DNA of 6,314 nt from the NCBI GenBank assembly GCA_014523665.1, contig JAATVR010000669.1, positions 1-6,314 of the forward strand. Reading direction: 5' to 3'. Below, in pieces: positions 5,324-6,314 of this stretch; the first letter of the stretch is position 1; every line of letters begins with the position of its first letter. The DNA is from Nitrososphaerales archaeon TH526. GTDB lineage: Archaea > Thermoproteota > Nitrososphaeria > Nitrososphaerales > Nitrososphaeraceae. A program made the translations under genes and the position numbers. The notes beneath the pieces were generated by a model. The model made no database searches. It had not been told where the DNA came from and was given only the letters and a program-made list of their open reading frames with translations.

Positions 5324-5590
5324 GTGATCAAGATTGATTTTAAGAATATTGGATTACAACTTTGTACATGCACTTACATTGAAATAATGACCGGGGTGGG
5401 AATTTCGCTGTACCTATTATTCTTGCACAATTATACTCTGTCTATATTGAGTGCGATTATATTCGCTCCTCTCATAGTATTCCATTACCTTATTTCAAGA
5501 ATACCAAGCGGGAGATTAGAAAAGAAATGTGACATTGGAAGTTGTGGTTCAAGTTCAGGGCGTTTGCATTTTACAAGGGTTTCATCGTAG
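5324..5590 (+). CDS. Small membrane protein with two predicted helices, 88 residues
   Basis: Seen: GTG at 5324 to TAG at 5588-5590. An internal ATG at 5387 would give a shorter protein beginning MTGVGISLYLLFLHN. Hydrophobic segments are at about residues 24-36 (GVGISLYLLFLHN) and 40-58 (LSILSAIIFAPLIVFHYLI), separated by a very short turn, so a helical hairpin is likely. A basic stretch (SRIPSGRLEKK) and a Cys/Ser/Gly tail (CDIGSCGSSSG) follow. The GTG overlaps the stop of a short preceding frame by GTGA, which could suit coupling or be chance. No family is recognised. It is uninterrupted, unlike most neighbours, but its length and lack of a clear ribosome binding site keep confidence moderate. 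A fragment of a larger membrane protein is the main alternative. Confidence 0.4.
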   Translation: MIKIDFKNIGLQLCTCTYIEIMTGVGISLYLLFLHNYTLSILSAIIFAPLIVFHYLISRIPSGRLEKKCDIGSCGSSSGRLHFTRVSS

Positions 5591-6001
5591 CTATGACATG
5601 AATCCATCGGTATGAGGATTGGCGTGAATCAACTGATTGGACAATAGATAAATTATTCTGTTGACGAATTGAAATTATTTTCGTTCCTTCGATCCGATTT
5701 TTGTGAAACATCATAATAATTGTCAACTCGATCAGTGGCATAAATTTCAATTACAATATTGATCTAATATTTTTTAAATCGAGCTCCTATGAACTAGTAA
5801 CAGGTAACATTCGACACGTTTCTTGTCTCTTGTCTTATCCTGTAAGATCTACAACTCTAATTTATTTAAAGAATTGTCAGAATTGTTAAGTTAGATTTTT
5901 CTATCGTCGTAAAGTTCTACTCTTGGACTTCGGAATTAAGTTCTCACGTTCATTCTTGCTCTAATTAGCTATTATCGTAGTATGAATCTCTTTTATATCT
6001 T
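5591..6001. other. AT-rich intergenic stretch, no gene seen
   Basis: About 410 bases with no ORF I would support on either strand. It contains TATA-like stretches (TTTTTTAAAT near 5769-5778, TTTATTTAAAG near 5861-5871), a loose inverted repeat AATTGAAATT / AATTTCAATT near 5668 and 5743, and two small direct repeats (TCTTGTC at 5821 and 5828; GAATTGT at 5871 and 5880). None has a target gene nearby that would make it convincing. Confidence 0.4.
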
Positions 6002-6314
6002 TCAAAATCCTAGAACTTTGTTATGTGTACTAAAAATCTGTTGTTTTTGTTGCTGAGTAAGAAGAGTAAGGCTTGATTTTTCATAACAACAAATCATCCT
6101 TACCTCATTATCATCATTAGCTCCTAATGATAAGTTTGTTTCATGAGATATTAGATCGACAATTCTCTTCCTGTGAAAGAATATTCCCATGTCAGATATC
6201 ACTGTCAAACCGTCTTTACCTAATTTTCTCTTCCGTTGTAAGAGCATTCTTATCATAATCATGATATCAACATGTTCATTTGCCAAATTGAAATATGCTT
6301 TAGCAGAATCCCGG
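6002..6314 (-). CDS. MEDS/DcmR-like sensory domain protein, C-terminal part (5' end beyond window)
   Basis: Seen: the minus-strand frame is open from the window edge at 6314 (RDSAKAYFNLANEHVDIMI...) to TGA at 6004-6002. A TTG at 6286 exists, but coding continues upstream of it, so the gene is partial here. The visible 103 residues run through a helical segment with LLQRKRKLGKDGLTVISDMG, then IFFHRKRIVDLISHE, a short acidic loop, then RMICCYEKSSLTLLTQQQKQ and a C-terminal strand. Family knowledge: the order of a GLTV..DMG strand, a helix with a (K/R)..(D/E)LI..E pattern, then a (I/L)C.Y strand and a ..(L/F)...Q(K/Q)Q.I helix matches my recollection of MEDS (methanogen/methylotroph DcmR sensory) domains. 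These are KaiC-fold sensor modules, often beside regulators or kinases. No catalytic domain is visible in this part. It appears intact and is probably outside the decaying island. Confidence 0.6.
   Translation of the reverse strand, partial: RDSAKAYFNLANEHVDIMIMIRMLLQRKRKLGKDGLTVISDMGIFFHRKRIVDLISHETNLSLGANDDNEVRMICCYEKSSLTLLTQQQKQQIFSTHNKVLGF

Noticed and set aside
5797..5813. GTAACA pair sharing GTAACATTCG with 3973-3982
   Set aside because: GTAACA also occurs at several unrelated places in the window, so a common operator is not supported.
5821..5834. Tandem TCTTGTC repeat
   Set aside because: Only two short units in AT-rich DNA, with no gene at a suitable distance.
1..6314. CRISPR array, diversity-generating retroelement, insertion sequence or toxin-antitoxin pair
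   Set aside because: No regularly spaced repeats, reverse transcriptase, transposase motif or paired small ORFs with recognisable families were found.

Overview
The window looks like a decaying accessory island, probably a provirus remnant, in an archaeal chromosome. Ammonia-oxidising Nitrososphaeria (Thaumarchaeota) are the best guess. The reasons are moderate GC, frequent TTG/GTG starts, TATA-like boxes close to start codons, a helix-turn-helix family (QSQIDWRR..., DG[FY]..REI) and a DcmR-type sensory (MEDS-like) domain, both of which I associate with that group. No rRNA, tRNA, integrase, replication gene or CRISPR array is visible, so the host assignment is inference from protein resemblance.

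Left third (1-1720): three separate C-terminal remnants of one plus-strand gene family, resembling the nuclease end of a phage terminase large subunit, lie at 62-346, 680-792 and about 1410-1692. All three end in FWH-stop. They share an identical nucleotide tail spanning the stop codon (20 bp between copies 1 and 2, 14 bp in copy 3). Each remnant is followed by a different convergent minus-strand gene: a 53-residue single-pass membrane protein (453-614), a 176-residue unknown protein (789-1319) and an M23-type metallopeptidase (1718-2401).

Middle (1718-3809): the M23 peptidase has an N-terminal membrane/signal segment and is cut by one in-frame TAA at 2210-2212. It is divergent from a plus-strand gene for a secreted or membrane-anchored multi-pass protein (2543-3809). 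That protein is readable end to end only if two single-base losses are repaired, near 3115-3121 and in the G run at 3421-3425; with two bases restored the span is exactly 423 codons.

Right half (3799-5180): a leader plus helix-turn-helix gene occurs twice, at about 3799-4038 and 4815-5177, and both copies are broken by indels. Between them lies a membrane-anchored unknown protein (4083-4652) interrupted by an in-frame TAG, and a possible very small gene (4693-4821) interrupted by an in-frame TAA.

Right end (5180-6314): a two-helix membrane protein ORF (5324-5590), about 410 bases with no recognisable gene, and the C-terminal part of a MEDS-like sensory protein on the minus strand that runs off the window.

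The main message is that most genes are disrupted, some by one change and others by several, and that one short site at a terminase-like 3' end recurs beside different neighbours. Pseudogenes are given as reconstructed spans with the position of each lesion. The raw sequence alone cannot separate true decay from sequencing error or recoding.
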